A stretch of 64,000 bases of DNA from Shewanella decolorationis S12. GTDB lineage: Bacteria; Pseudomonadota; Gammaproteobacteria; Enterobacterales; Shewanellaceae. Position numbers and translations under genes: made by a program. Below are positions 25,120-33,590 of the stretch, piece after piece (the first letter of the stretch is position 1; each line of letters starts with the position of its first letter). Location: the NCBI RefSeq assembly GCF_000485795.1, contig NZ_AXZL01000073.1:124001-188000 (forward strand), read 5' to 3'. The notes beneath the pieces are model-generated. The model was not told the DNA's origin. It made no database searches and was given only the letters and a program-made list of their open reading frames with translations.

Positions 25120-26394
25120 ATGAAACCTCTATGGCAGCAATATATTCAGATTATTAACCAAGTGGTTAAACCCGCTTTAGGCTGTACCGAGCCGATTGCC
25201 GCAGCCTATGCGGCGGCCGTGGCCCGTACCTTATTACCGGTGGACCCTGAGTCAATTGCAGTACAAGTTTCTGATAACTTGTATAAAAACTCGATGGGCG
25301 TTTATGTCCCCGGCACAGGTAAAATCGGCCTCGCTATCGCCGCTGCCGCAGGCGCACTTGCTGGTAATGCCGATGCGGGATTAGAAGTGCTAGCCAATGT
25401 GACACCAGAGCAAGTAGCACAGGCGCAAACCCTTATTGATGCCGGTAAAGTGAAGGTTGAGCGTACCGAGACCGACGAATTTATCTATTGTTGTGTGACA
25501 TTAACCGCTGGCAAACAGGAAGCCATGGTGAAAATCTGCGGCGGCCATACTTTAATTGCCGAGAAGCGCTTAAATGGTGAGTTAGTATTTACCGCTGATA
25601 ACGCCCAAGCCAAGGCTACAGGCTCAATCTGCGACGGCGTCGATATCAATATTGAATCGATTTACCGCTTCGCCCAAGAAGTCCCCTTCGAAGAAATCCA
25701 ATTTATTCTTAAAGCCTCGGAATTAAACAGTAAATTATCCGATGAAGGCATGTCCAAACCCTATGGCTTGGAAGTCGGCCGCACCATGAAAAACGGCATT
25801 GCCGCAGGGATTATTGGCGAAGACCTACTCAATAAGATTGTGATGCTCACTGCGGCGGCTTCGGATGCGCGAATGGGCGGTGCCAATCTGCCCGCCATGA
25901 GCAATTTAGGCAGTGGTAACCAAGGAATTGCAGCGACGATTCCTGTGGTGATCACCGCCCAGTGTTATAAAGTCAGCGAAGAGAAATTGGCTCGCGCACT
26001 CATCATGAGCCACCTAGGGGCGATTTATATCAAGTCCCACTATCCGCCATTGTCAGCATTCTGTGGCAACACGGTCACCAGCGCCGCCGCCTCTATGGCC
26101 ATGGTGTATTTAGCGGGCGGCAGTTTCGAGCAATCCTGCTTTGCGATTCAAAACGTCATCAGTGACAGCTCGGGTATGGTCTGTGATGGTGCTAAAGCCT
26201 CCTGTGCTATGAAGGTCAGTACCTCATCGAGTGCGGCGGTGCGATCCTTCTTAATGGCGCTCAACAGCCAAAACGTTTCTGGGCAAGGTATCATTGCCAA
26301 AGATGTAGAGAAGACCATCAAAAACATTGGCAAGATGGTACTCAATGGTATGTCATCGACGGATGTCACCATTATTAACATCATGTCAGAGTAA
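25120..26394 (+). CDS. cyuA: L-cysteine desulfidase CyuA/YhaM (UPF0597)
   Basis: 424 residues, normal length. Family landmarks: [16 protein letters not shown] near residue 20 (an iron-sulphur ligand Cys), [16 protein letters not shown], a glycine-rich [18 protein letters not shown], and Cys residues in SAFCGNTV and [15 protein letters not shown] that complete the expected Fe-S set. It breaks L-cysteine into pyruvate, ammonia and sulphide via 2-aminoacrylate, without PLP. The neighbours are RidA upstream (20 bp) and a PAS-HTH regulator downstream (38 bp); no dedicated cysteine transporter is adjacent. Confidence 0.88.
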   Translation: MKPLWQQYIQIINQVVKPALGCTEPIAAAYAAAVARTLLPVDPESIAVQVSDNLYKNSMGVYVPGTGKIGLAIAAAAGALAGNADAGLEVLANVTPEQVAQAQTLIDAGKVKVERTETDEFIYCCVTLTAGKQEAMVKICGGHTLIAEKRLNGELVFTADNAQAKATGSICDGVDINIESIYRFAQEVPFEEIQFILKASELNSKLSDEGMSKPYGLEVGRTMKNGIAAGIIGEDLLNKIVMLTAAASDARMGGANLPAMSNLGSGNQGIAATIPVVITAQCYKVSEEKLARALIMSHLGAIYIKSHYPPLSAFCGNTVTSAAASMAMVYLAGGSFEQSCFAIQNVISDSSGMVCDGAKASCAMKVSTSSSAAVRSFLMALNSQNVSGQGIIAKDVEKTIKNIGKMVLNGMSSTDVTIINIMSE

Positions 26395-26432
26395 GACGGT
26401 TATTCCTGAGAGGCTTCTGAATAAAGGCTAAC

Positions 26433-27116
26433 ATGATGAAATTACATGACTTAACCCAAAGCGATCTGGATATACTCAAGTCCATCGAAAATATCGTCGA
26501 TGGGATAGCCGCCATGTATGGTCAACACACAGAGGTGGTGCTGCACAGCTTAGACGCTAAGCACCCCTCGGTGATCAAAATTGCCAATGGACATATAACC
26601 GGGCGAGAAGTTGGCGCGCCGATTACCAATCTTGCGATACAAAAACTAAAATCGGGACAAGATATTTCTAACGCTTACCTGACAAAATGTGCCAACGGCA
26701 AAACACTCAGATCAACCACCACCATTATCCGCAATAGCAAAGATCAACCGATTGGATTGCTCTGTATCAACACGGATATGGATGCCCCATTGCAATCAGT
26801 CCTGCGCACTATGATGCCAGAGCAACTGTTTAGCAGTGAGCAGACCCATTCACCCGAAGTATTCGCACGCAATATTGATGAGGCGCTACATAGTGCGATT
26901 GACAGTGTGAATCATGAAGTTCGTGCTAACGCGGCGATTTCACCTTCGCAAAAAAGTCGTGAAATCGTCAATCAACTCTATGAATTAGGGATTTTTGAAC
27001 TCAAAGACAGCGCCCAAGTAGCCGCCACTCGATTGGGGATTTCAGTGCATTCTATTTACCGCTATTTGCGTGAAATCAAAGCCAATCAAGCTGAAAATGA
27101 CAAAGCCTCAGCCTAA
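26433..27116 (+). CDS. YheO/DauR-type PAS-HTH transcriptional regulator
   Basis: 227 residues (start at 26433, or the next codon). The N-terminal YheO-like PAS domain (about 10-115) has HTEVVLHSLDAKHPSVIKIANG and GLLCINTDMD; the C-terminal helix-turn-helix (about 170-215) has SREIVNQLYELGIFELKDSA and VAATRLGISVHSIYRYLRE. DauR-like proteins regulate amino-acid catabolism genes. As the last gene after ridA and cyuA it probably controls them in response to cysteine or a related amino acid (inferred). It ends at a strong terminator. Confidence 0.85.
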   Translation: MMKLHDLTQSDLDILKSIENIVDGIAAMYGQHTEVVLHSLDAKHPSVIKIANGHITGREVGAPITNLAIQKLKSGQDISNAYLTKCANGKTLRSTTTIIRNSKDQPIGLLCINTDMDAPLQSVLRTMMPEQLFSSEQTHSPEVFARNIDEALHSAIDSVNHEVRANAAISPSQKSREIVNQLYELGIFELKDSAQVAATRLGISVHSIYRYLREIKANQAENDKASA

Positions 27117-27117
27117 A

Positions 27118-27156
27118 ACAAAGGGCTAAGATATTTATCTTAGCCCTTTGTTTTTA
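27118..27156 (+). terminator. Strong terminator after the regulator gene
   Basis: 14-bp arms (ACAAAGGGCTAAGA and complement) with a six-base loop, followed by TTTTTATT; 2 bp after the stop, and also usable from the other strand by the convergent RCC1-like gene. Confidence 0.92.
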
Positions 27157-27192
27157 TTATCTAAATTTAATCAGTTTTTATTAACCATTAGC

Positions 27193-28788
27193 TTAAAGAT
27201 TGCTCAAATTGCCCATCATATTCCACGCCTTAACCGTGCCATCGTCCATTAACGCAATCACATCCAGCAAATTACTACGAATATCCCGCATTTGACTCAA
27301 ATCAACGGCTTGCTTATCTAACATCACGGCAGGCTCTTCACCCATCCATACTGCAATCGAACCATCTTGGCGTTTAACCGTAAAACCTAGCCCCGTGGGG
27401 AAAATATCCGTGGCTTGAGTGATTTCAGTTTTAGGGCCTGTGTGTCCATCAATCACAGTGCCATCCTGCTTTAAAAAGGCAAACTCACGTTCATAGATCA
27501 CCACTTTGCTCACCTGAGTGACCTCTTGATAACGCGGCTGGTTTTCTGCCAATTCCCATCCTTCCCAAGCGATAGCCGTATTATCCCTACGTAGCGCGAC
27601 AAATCCTTCATCAAAGGGATAAACCTTATGCACGCTTTGTAACTTATCCTTAAGGATTGTCGTATCGGCACCATGGTATTTACTGCCCCATACGATAAGT
27701 TGACGGCTGATAGTTAAGGCGGCGAACGCGCCATTATTGGCAAAAATATCAATCACTTTATTGGCGCGATTTGGGCGAGATAAACGAGCAGGGAATGGCA
27801 CATAATCCTCAGCTAACTCCCCCTCCCCCCACGCATAAACACTACCGTCAGCCAGCAGCGCTGCAAAGCCATTTTCGGAAGAAACAACTTTCACGGCAGG
27901 CGCAAGCTGGTTAAGTTTTGCCACTTGCTCACGACCTTTTTGATCCGCTCTTACCCCACCCCACGACACCAATCTCCCCGTCGCGGTCATGGCGGTAAAA
28001 GCATTATCGTTAGCATAGAGGAGTTTCACATTGTTAAGCTCTGAGGCGACTTCGCGACTATCGCCGCCATACTCAGCCTGCCCCCATGTCACGACTGTCC
28101 CATCCCGTTTTAAGGCGACAAAAGCACCATGGTTAACAGACACAGACACGACATTGGTCATCGCAGGCGCGGCGTATTTACCAGAGCTTAGTTCAGCAGT
28201 TGATGCATCGTCACTAGACCAACTGACGACACTTCCATCTTGTTTTATAGCCGCATAAAAACCATGAGTCACAACAAAGTCGCGCACATCATACAGTACA
28301 GGTCTCATCCCTTGAGTCCAAGGCATAAATTCATAGCCCATTCCCCAAGGGATCAGTTTGTTATCATGGGTTAATGCAGCAAAGCCGCAGGAATCCTCAG
28401 CCGCATACAGCTGTTTTACATTAAGTAGAGGCTCGGCGGTGTTAGTGCTATCACCACCACACTCGCCATCGCCCCATGTGACCACAGTTCCGTCTCGTTT
28501 GAGTGCGGCAAAAGCACTGAGATTACTGTAGATTTGACTCACATCGGCTAATTCTGCAGGCATAGGGATTTTGGTCGAAGTCTCGACAATCTCACGGTTG
28601 TTTGGCTCATGGATTAAGACATTATTCGCTGAAGCGGGCGTTCTGTGAGCCTGTATCGTGTCTGAAATTTGCTGCTTTAACTCGGGAGATATTTCAGAAT
28701 CTTGTTTATCTATGAGTAGGTTAACCACATGACCTAAGGCAAAAATGGCTAGCGCCGCACCAACCCAAGAGACCTGATTTTTTTCCAC
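27193..28788 (-). CDS. Membrane-anchored RCC1-like beta-propeller protein
   Basis: 531 residues from a GTG at 28788, chosen for AAGGAT at good spacing and because it gives a simple N-terminal anchor (VSWVGAALAIFALGHVVNLL). The longer frame lacks a ribosome-binding site. After a linker (residues 25-80) come about nine RCC1-like repeats of the pattern FxALxxDGTVxxWG, e.g. FAALKRDGTVVTWGDGE and FVALKRDGTVVTWGQAE. The blades alternate in quality, and a few lack the WG. Such propellers bind proteins; bacterial members are mostly of unknown role. Function unknown here; the protein should be tethered to the inner membrane facing the periplasm. Confidence 0.75.
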   Translation of the reverse strand: MEKNQVSWVGAALAIFALGHVVNLLIDKQDSEISPELKQQISDTIQAHRTPASANNVLIHEPNNREIVETSTKIPMPAELADVSQIYSNLSAFAALKRDGTVVTWGDGECGGDSTNTAEPLLNVKQLYAAEDSCGFAALTHDNKLIPWGMGYEFMPWTQGMRPVLYDVRDFVVTHGFYAAIKQDGSVVSWSSDDASTAELSSGKYAAPAMTNVVSVSVNHGAFVALKRDGTVVTWGQAEYGGDSREVASELNNVKLLYANDNAFTAMTATGRLVSWGGVRADQKGREQVAKLNQLAPAVKVVSSENGFAALLADGSVYAWGEGELAEDYVPFPARLSRPNRANKVIDIFANNGAFAALTISRQLIVWGSKYHGADTTILKDKLQSVHKVYPFDEGFVALRRDNTAIAWEGWELAENQPRYQEVTQVSKVVIYEREFAFLKQDGTVIDGHTGPKTEITQATDIFPTGLGFTVKRQDGSIAVWMGEEPAVMLDKQAVDLSQMRDIRSNLLDVIALMDDGTVKAWNMMGNLSNL

Positions 28789-28941
28789 AATTATATCCTT
28801 ATCGTAACGGCAAACTCTCACTGAGTTTAAACGGATGTACAACATCGACAGATGTACGCAAAATCTAAACGCTGATTGTAAACAAAGCAGAACCAAAATG
28901 ACATTGACCTTAAGTCGAGCAATTTCCATTAGCCCTAAAAC

Positions 28942-28970
28942 ATAAAAGCAGCGAATATCGCTGCTTTTAT
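28942..28970 (-). terminator. Terminator after popT
   Basis: Perfect 13-bp inverted repeat 28942-28954/28958-28970 (ATAAAAGCAGCGA), 23 bp after the popT stop on the minus strand. Confidence 0.85.
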
Positions 28971-28992
28971 TCATATCATCCACAGTATTGAC

Positions 28993-29907
28993 TTAATCCC
29001 GTTTGCCGACCTTCTCTAAACCCCAAACTAAGGCGATGGCCGCCAACATACACACCACAGCTAACATCAGCTGTGAAGGTTGGCCCGTCACTTGTTCAAA
29101 ATTCAGCGGCGAAATATTTTGCTCCAATAACGGCACTTGTTCACCGTGGGAGTTGGTACGCCAGGTTAAGGTTTGTTTCCAAGGCCAAATTTTACCTAAG
29201 GTGCCGAGCATCAAGCCCGTGAGAAATACTACGGTCGCATCATGGTATTTACGCAGCAAGGCTGAGAGTAAATGGCTAAAGCATAAAATTCCCAACAAAG
29301 CGCCTAAGGCAAAACAGGCCAAAATATCGATTTGGATATTTTTTGCCGCCGCGAGTACCACTGGATATAAGCCAAGCAATAATAAGATAAAACTGCCTGA
29401 AATCCCCGGTAATACCATGGCACAAATGGCAATTGCACCGCCGAAGAAAATATTTAAATAGCTAGCCTCGACCGACACAGGGTTCAGTACAGTGATCACC
29501 CAAGCAGCCAAAACCCCTAACGCGAATAACCCCAAACGTGCCAGCGTAAAACCACTTACCTGTTTAAGCATATGCACCACAGAGATGATGATCAGACCAA
29601 AGAAGAATGACCAAATCGGAATCGGATGTGCCACCAGCAACCAAGAAATCAGTTTAGCGAAGGTAAAAATACTAGTTAGGATCCCCGCTAATAGGCTCAG
29701 TAAAAATCCGCCATTGATATGTTCAAAGGCGCCTTTAATCCCCTGCGATTTAATTACCCCCCACAGTGAAGGATTGATACGTTTAACGCTTTCGAGCAAG
29801 GTATCAAGAATCCCAGTGATAAAAGCAATAGTGCCGCCCGAAACCCCTGGCACCACATCGGCGGCCCCCATGGCCATCCCCTTAAAATAGGTCAGCAAAT
29901 ATTTCAA
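28993..29907 (-). CDS. popT: DUF368 polyprenyl-phosphate transporter (PopT family)
   Basis: 304 residues, about 8-9 transmembrane segments. The DUF368 signature is present twice as an internal repeat: GMAMGAADVVPGVSGGTIAFI near the N-terminus and CAMVLPGISGSFILLLLG in the middle (PGxSG in both). DUF368 proteins were recently shown to recycle undecaprenyl phosphate across the membrane (PopT), supporting cell-wall and surface glycan synthesis, especially at alkaline pH. The gene is monocistronic. The assignment of function relies on the family. Confidence 0.85.
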   Translation of the reverse strand: MKYLLTYFKGMAMGAADVVPGVSGGTIAFITGILDTLLESVKRINPSLWGVIKSQGIKGAFEHINGGFLLSLLAGILTSIFTFAKLISWLLVAHPIPIWSFFFGLIIISVVHMLKQVSGFTLARLGLFALGVLAAWVITVLNPVSVEASYLNIFFGGAIAICAMVLPGISGSFILLLLGLYPVVLAAAKNIQIDILACFALGALLGILCFSHLLSALLRKYHDATVVFLTGLMLGTLGKIWPWKQTLTWRTNSHGEQVPLLEQNISPLNFEQVTGQPSQLMLAVVCMLAAIALVWGLEKVGKRD

Positions 29908-30144
29908 TGTAAGTCCTTGTAGTTAAATCAATATGAGGTGTCATTGATGACAAATTTGTCGAGATTATACGGTGTAGGTGTAAAAACCGCGAAATGAAGT
30001 TTACTTAACTTACCCGACTGGCATTTAATGTTACCCCAATGTTACACTCATCCGACCAGAAAGAAAAAGGCACGCCGCCAAGCGCTAAAAATATCAACGG
30101 CCAAAGACTAACAATTAAAGTTTGCACTCCGATGAAGGATAACC

Positions 30145-30639
30145 ATGAGCCCTAACGCACAAAATCCAAACGCTAAGCCCAATAAGGTTCTAGCGCTTTA
30201 CCATAAGACCCAAGGTTTACCCTTTGGCCAAAAAATCTTCTCTATCATGGTGTCACGCATGGCACCTTATTTTGCCACCATTAAACCCTTAATCACTGAA
30301 TTGCGCCTTAACCGCTGTGCTTGCCTGATTAATAAACGTCATGCCGTTCATAACCATATAAAAACCGTGCATGTTATTGCCATCTGTAACGGCTTAGAAA
30401 TGGCGATGGGCGTGATGGCCGAAGCATCGATTCCAGCGCACCTACGTTGGATCCCCAAGGGCATGAGCCTAGATTACACCGCCAAGGCGGGTAGTGATAT
30501 TTTATGTGTTGCCGAAGTCACCCCAGAGCAGTGGACGCCCGGCGATATGCTGGTGCCGGTTACCGCCTACGATACCCAAGGCGTGGTGGTCGTAAAAGGA
30601 CATATCAAGTTATGGATTTCAGAAAAGCCGCAGAAATAA
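30145..30639 (+). CDS. DUF4442 hotdog-fold protein
   Basis: 164 residues; GATGAAGGA-type ribosome-binding site before the ATG. DUF4442/hotdog features: FSIMVSRMAPYFATIKPLITEL, RHAVHNHIKTVHVIAICNGLEMAMGV (the HNHxxTxH-like hotdog helix segment) and IPKGMSLDYTAKAGSDI. Such proteins are thioesterase-like and may act on acyl-CoA, but the substrate is unknown. It stands alone; a short tandem repeat follows the stop. Confidence 0.78.
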   Translation: MSPNAQNPNAKPNKVLALYHKTQGLPFGQKIFSIMVSRMAPYFATIKPLITELRLNRCACLINKRHAVHNHIKTVHVIAICNGLEMAMGVMAEASIPAHLRWIPKGMSLDYTAKAGSDILCVAEVTPEQWTPGDMLVPVTAYDTQGVVVVKGHIKLWISEKPQK

Positions 30640-30658
30640 GCCAAAGTTCAGAAGCCAA

Positions 30659-30714
30659 AGCTCGGAAACAAAAGCTCGGAAACAAAAGCTCGGAAACAAA
30701 AGCTCGAAAACAAA
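30659..30714 (+). repeat. 14-bp tandem repeat, four copies
   Basis: Unit AGCTCGGAAACAAA, three exact copies and a fourth with one change (GG to GA), starting 20 bp after the hotdog gene. The unit length is not a multiple of three and it is non-coding. It is the kind of repeat that varies between strains. Confidence 0.9.
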
Positions 30715-30833
30715 AGTCCCTAAGTCTGAATCTGTTAGCCAAGAATCGTAAACCGAAATCATCACTTAGGTTGTCTTGCTCAATGCTTGCGGGCTGCTAT
30801 GCTAAGCCAAACAACCTAAGATAGGGGATCTAA

Positions 30834-31271
30834 ATGGATGAATTTTTACAGGCCGCGATTGATGAGGCCAAACAAGGACTAGCCGAAGGCGGGATCCCCA
30901 TTGGCTCAGTATTAGTTATCGACGGGAAAATTGTCGCCCGCGGCCATAACAAACGCGTGCAACAAGGCAGCGCGGTGCTGCATGCCGAGATGGATTGCCT
31001 TGAAAATGCGGGCAGATTGACCGCCGCCGATTATCAAAAGGCCACGCTCTATTCGACCCTCTCCCCCTGCGATATGTGTAGTGGCGCGATTTTACTCTAC
31101 GGTATACCTAAGGTAGTGGTCGGTGAAAATGTCACCTTTCAAGGACCGGAGGCCTATGTACAGTCGCGCGGAGTAGAGGTGACAGTGGTAGACAATCAAG
31201 AGTGCAAACAGTTAATGCGCGATTTTATCGCCGCCAAGCCACAGCTATGGAACGAAGATATTGGTGAATAG
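30834..31271 (+). CDS. Yeast-type cytosine deaminase (Fcy1-like)
   Basis: 145 residues. Zinc-site motifs LHAEMD (His and catalytic Glu) and SPCDMC (two Cys). The whole chain follows yeast cytosine deaminase: GGIPIGSVLVIDG, GHNKRVQQGSAVLHAE, TLYSTLSPCDMCSGAILLYG, VVGENVTF and the C-terminal WNEDIGE. It should hydrolyse cytosine to uracil in pyrimidine salvage. Bacteria usually use the unrelated CodA, so this is a member of the fungal/bacterial minor group, probably spread by transfer. Gene context gives no further clue. Confidence 0.88.
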   Translation: MDEFLQAAIDEAKQGLAEGGIPIGSVLVIDGKIVARGHNKRVQQGSAVLHAEMDCLENAGRLTAADYQKATLYSTLSPCDMCSGAILLYGIPKVVVGENVTFQGPEAYVQSRGVEVTVVDNQECKQLMRDFIAAKPQLWNEDIGE

Positions 31272-31415
31272 CCAATATCTTTCAAAGCGATCCTCGCGCC
31301 TAACGTTTTAATTAGTTGAGTGTTCATTGGTTTGAGAGCCTATTAAGCTAACGCCTTGTATTATCAACTCAATCTCGCCGAGCTGACTCGGCTAACTTTC
31401 CCCAATAGCAAAAGG

Positions 31416-32660
31416 ATGACTGCTATCAAACCTATCACTCAAGCTGCCAAGGATCCTTGGGGAAATCCCGTAGATGCGACTCACACGCCCCATCAGCCTA
31501 TCCCAATTGGACGTAATGCCAACCTCGATGCCATACGTGGGTTAGCGGTATTGGGGATATTTTTTATGAATATCTATTTTATGGGGATCAGCTTTTATGG
31601 CTATGCGCCCCATCAAATCCCATTGCTCTCAGACCAAGTGCTCGAAGCCTTTAGCAATTTCTTTATTGAAGGGCGTTTTATCAGCCTGTTTTCCATCTTA
31701 TTTGGTGTCGGGCTTTATATTCAATATCAAAGATTTAGCGATAAAGGCTTAGCGGCCTATTCGCTGCTACGTTCACGCTTGAAATGGTTGATTGTCTTTG
31801 GCCTGATCCACGGCATCATTATCTGGCCAGGTGATATTTTACTGACCTATGGGGTCAGCGGCTTTTTAGCACTCTGCTACCGAGATGCCAGCATCGCCGA
31901 GTTAAAACGTAAGGCCAATATTTTTATTTTCAGCTCGTTAGTGGTTATCTGCTTAATCAGCATCATGGGCAGTGACGAACTCTTTACCCGCGAATCGCCC
32001 TTATTCGCCGAGCAATACAGCGCTTGGACATCGAGTTATAGCAATCAACTGTTCCTGCATGTCATGCAGGTCGGTTACATGGCGCTGGTTATTCCCTTTA
32101 CACTAATGTGGTTCACGGGTGGCCTGATGCTGCTCGGTATGGCGCTCTATCGCCAAGGTAGCTTCGAGCAGGGGTTTGAGCGTAACACCTTAATCAAGCT
32201 GGTTTTAGCCAGCTTAGCGCTCTCAGCCCTAGATACTCTGCTGAGCTTAACTCAAAACCCGATACTGGTGATGTTTTCGGACATCATAGTCATGCTAAGT
32301 GCTATCCCTACCGCACTGATTTACATCCATATATTGGTTAAAATCTGCCAAAATCGCACGACAGTGCTAAGACCTTTGCAAAATGTCGGCAAACTCGCCT
32401 TTAGTCTGTATATATTGCAATCCATTGTCGGTGTGTTTATCTTTCGCCACTTCGCCCCCGAGTTACTATTAACCCTCGATAGGGGCGGTTATATAGCAAT
32501 AGCGCTGGGTTACTCGCTGCTGCAATTGCTACTCGCAAGCTTGTATTTACGCTACTTTCACCAAGGGCCACTCGAAAAACTCTGGCGCCAGCTCGCCTTT
32601 AAGTCCATCAACGCTAGTAGCCATTTGAACTCGAACAATGAACAACATAAGAGTCAGTAA
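31416..32660 (+). CDS. DUF418 family membrane protein (YeiB-like)
   Basis: About 414 residues from the ATG at 31416 (AAAAGG just before it, closer than ideal; a TTG 60 bp upstream would add 20 residues). The N-terminus NANLDAIRGLAVLGIFFMNI is the family signature and resembles acyltransferase-3/NnrS-like N-termini; about 8-9 membrane segments follow, with the conserved FSLYILQSIVG near the end. Function unknown; DUF418 proteins may be transporters or acyltransferases. Its 3' end overlaps the next gene by 23 bp. Confidence 0.78.
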   Translation: MTAIKPITQAAKDPWGNPVDATHTPHQPIPIGRNANLDAIRGLAVLGIFFMNIYFMGISFYGYAPHQIPLLSDQVLEAFSNFFIEGRFISLFSILFGVGLYIQYQRFSDKGLAAYSLLRSRLKWLIVFGLIHGIIIWPGDILLTYGVSGFLALCYRDASIAELKRKANIFIFSSLVVICLISIMGSDELFTRESPLFAEQYSAWTSSYSNQLFLHVMQVGYMALVIPFTLMWFTGGLMLLGMALYRQGSFEQGFERNTLIKLVLASLALSALDTLLSLTQNPILVMFSDIIVMLSAIPTALIYIHILVKICQNRTTVLRPLQNVGKLAFSLYILQSIVGVFIFRHFAPELLLTLDRGGYIAIALGYSLLQLLLASLYLRYFHQGPLEKLWRQLAFKSINASSHLNSNNEQHKSQ

Positions 32661-33156
32661 AACGCCATCCGCTCCAGTACATGAACGAAGAGCGACTCAA
32701 CAAAGAGTAAATCAGCGAAAAGCGACTAAATCTAGAACCACGGAACCAAGAGTCGCGAAATCAAAAGTGGCAAAACCAAGAGCTGTGCGCTCGCGTCAGA
32801 GTTCGATGCCTTTATTATTAGCACTGGTTTTTCTGGCGATGTTAATCGGCGCCGCTTGCTGGCATATGCTGCCCATCGCGATTGTGGGTTTATACCTGCT
32901 GCTGAGTTTATGTACCTTTACCGCCTACGCCTTCGACAAATCGGCGGCGCGAAAAGGTCGCTGGCGCACCAAGGAAAGCACCCTGCATCTAATGTCTCTC
33001 CTCGGTGGTTGGCCCGGCGCACTGTTTGCCCAGCATTTACTACGGCATAAATCGGTCAAAGCCGCCTTTCGTCAATTGTTTTGGCTCACGGTCGTGACCA
33101 ACTTAGCCCTGCTAGGTTATGGGATCCACACAGGCCTTATGGAGAAATTTATCTAA
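32638..33156 (+). CDS. DUF1294 membrane protein with basic N-terminal tail
   Basis: 172 residues. Residues 1-55 are very rich in Lys/Arg/Ser/Thr (for example RATQQRVNQRKATKSRTTEP), then two membrane segments (57-75 and 80-100) and the DUF1294 signature YAFDKSAARKGRWRTKESTLHLMSLLGGWPG (about 103-133). Many DUF1294 proteins have a cold-shock domain at the N-terminus; here that domain is missing and replaced by a basic tail. The start overlaps the DUF418 gene by 23 bp. Function unknown. Confidence 0.78.
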   Translation: MNNIRVSKTPSAPVHERRATQQRVNQRKATKSRTTEPRVAKSKVAKPRAVRSRQSSMPLLLALVFLAMLIGAACWHMLPIAIVGLYLLLSLCTFTAYAFDKSAARKGRWRTKESTLHLMSLLGGWPGALFAQHLLRHKSVKAAFRQLFWLTVVTNLALLGYGIHTGLMEKFI

Positions 33157-33240
33157 AGTTCATGCCTTGAATCAGCACTATCAAAGGCAACAACTCTCCT
33201 AACATCTGCAATTTTAAAAAATGAAAAACAGGATGATTAT

Positions 33241-33432
33241 GGCATGTTGACGTTTCGAGATTAAATTTTGTTCGTTCTGGCGTGCATGTGCTCGCGAAAC
33301 AAGGAATGATGTGTCGTTATTCTACTCAAATGACAAGCGGCACTTATAACAGAAAGTAAGAGCAAGGGCTTGCCAGACGAACCCTTCGGGCAGCATTTGG
33401 CTGCAAAAATACCCCTGAAACGTCAATACGCC
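33241..33432. repeat. 192-bp segment bounded by 16-bp inverted repeats (MITE-like candidate)
   Basis: Outer ends GGCATGTTGACGTTTC (33241-33256) and the complement of GGCGTATTGACGTTTC (33417-33432) match at 14 of 16 bases, with a perfect 10-bp core. The interior has no gene. The 434-bp gap 33157-33590 otherwise holds only a terminator hairpin. Confidence 0.5.
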
Positions 33433-33458
33433 TTAGCTATCTAAATACAAATTTAAGA

Positions 33459-33486
33459 CCCAGGATAACTTGCAGCTTATCCTGGG
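33459..33486 (-). terminator. Hairpin after the AtoE-type gene
   Basis: Arms CCCAGGATAA (33459-33468) and complement (33477-33486), loop of 8. The T-rich side (TCTTAAATTT) lies on the minus strand, about 105 bp after the transporter stop. Confidence 0.6.
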
Positions 33487-33590
33487 ACAAACATAAGAAT
33501 GTAGAATAACGATATCATCCGGCCATTGCCTTACAGAAACATCAGTCAAAAGACACCCCAAATAGCCTAGGAAATGTCAATCCGCCCTAA

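Noticed and set aside
30659..30714. CRISPR array
   Set aside because: Units of 14 bp with no spacers and no cas genes: a simple tandem repeat.
30504..30824. A 106-codon frame overlapping the hotdog gene and running through the tandem repeat
   Set aside because: It starts inside the DUF4442 gene in another frame and its tail is only the translated 14-bp repeat; no ribosome-binding site.
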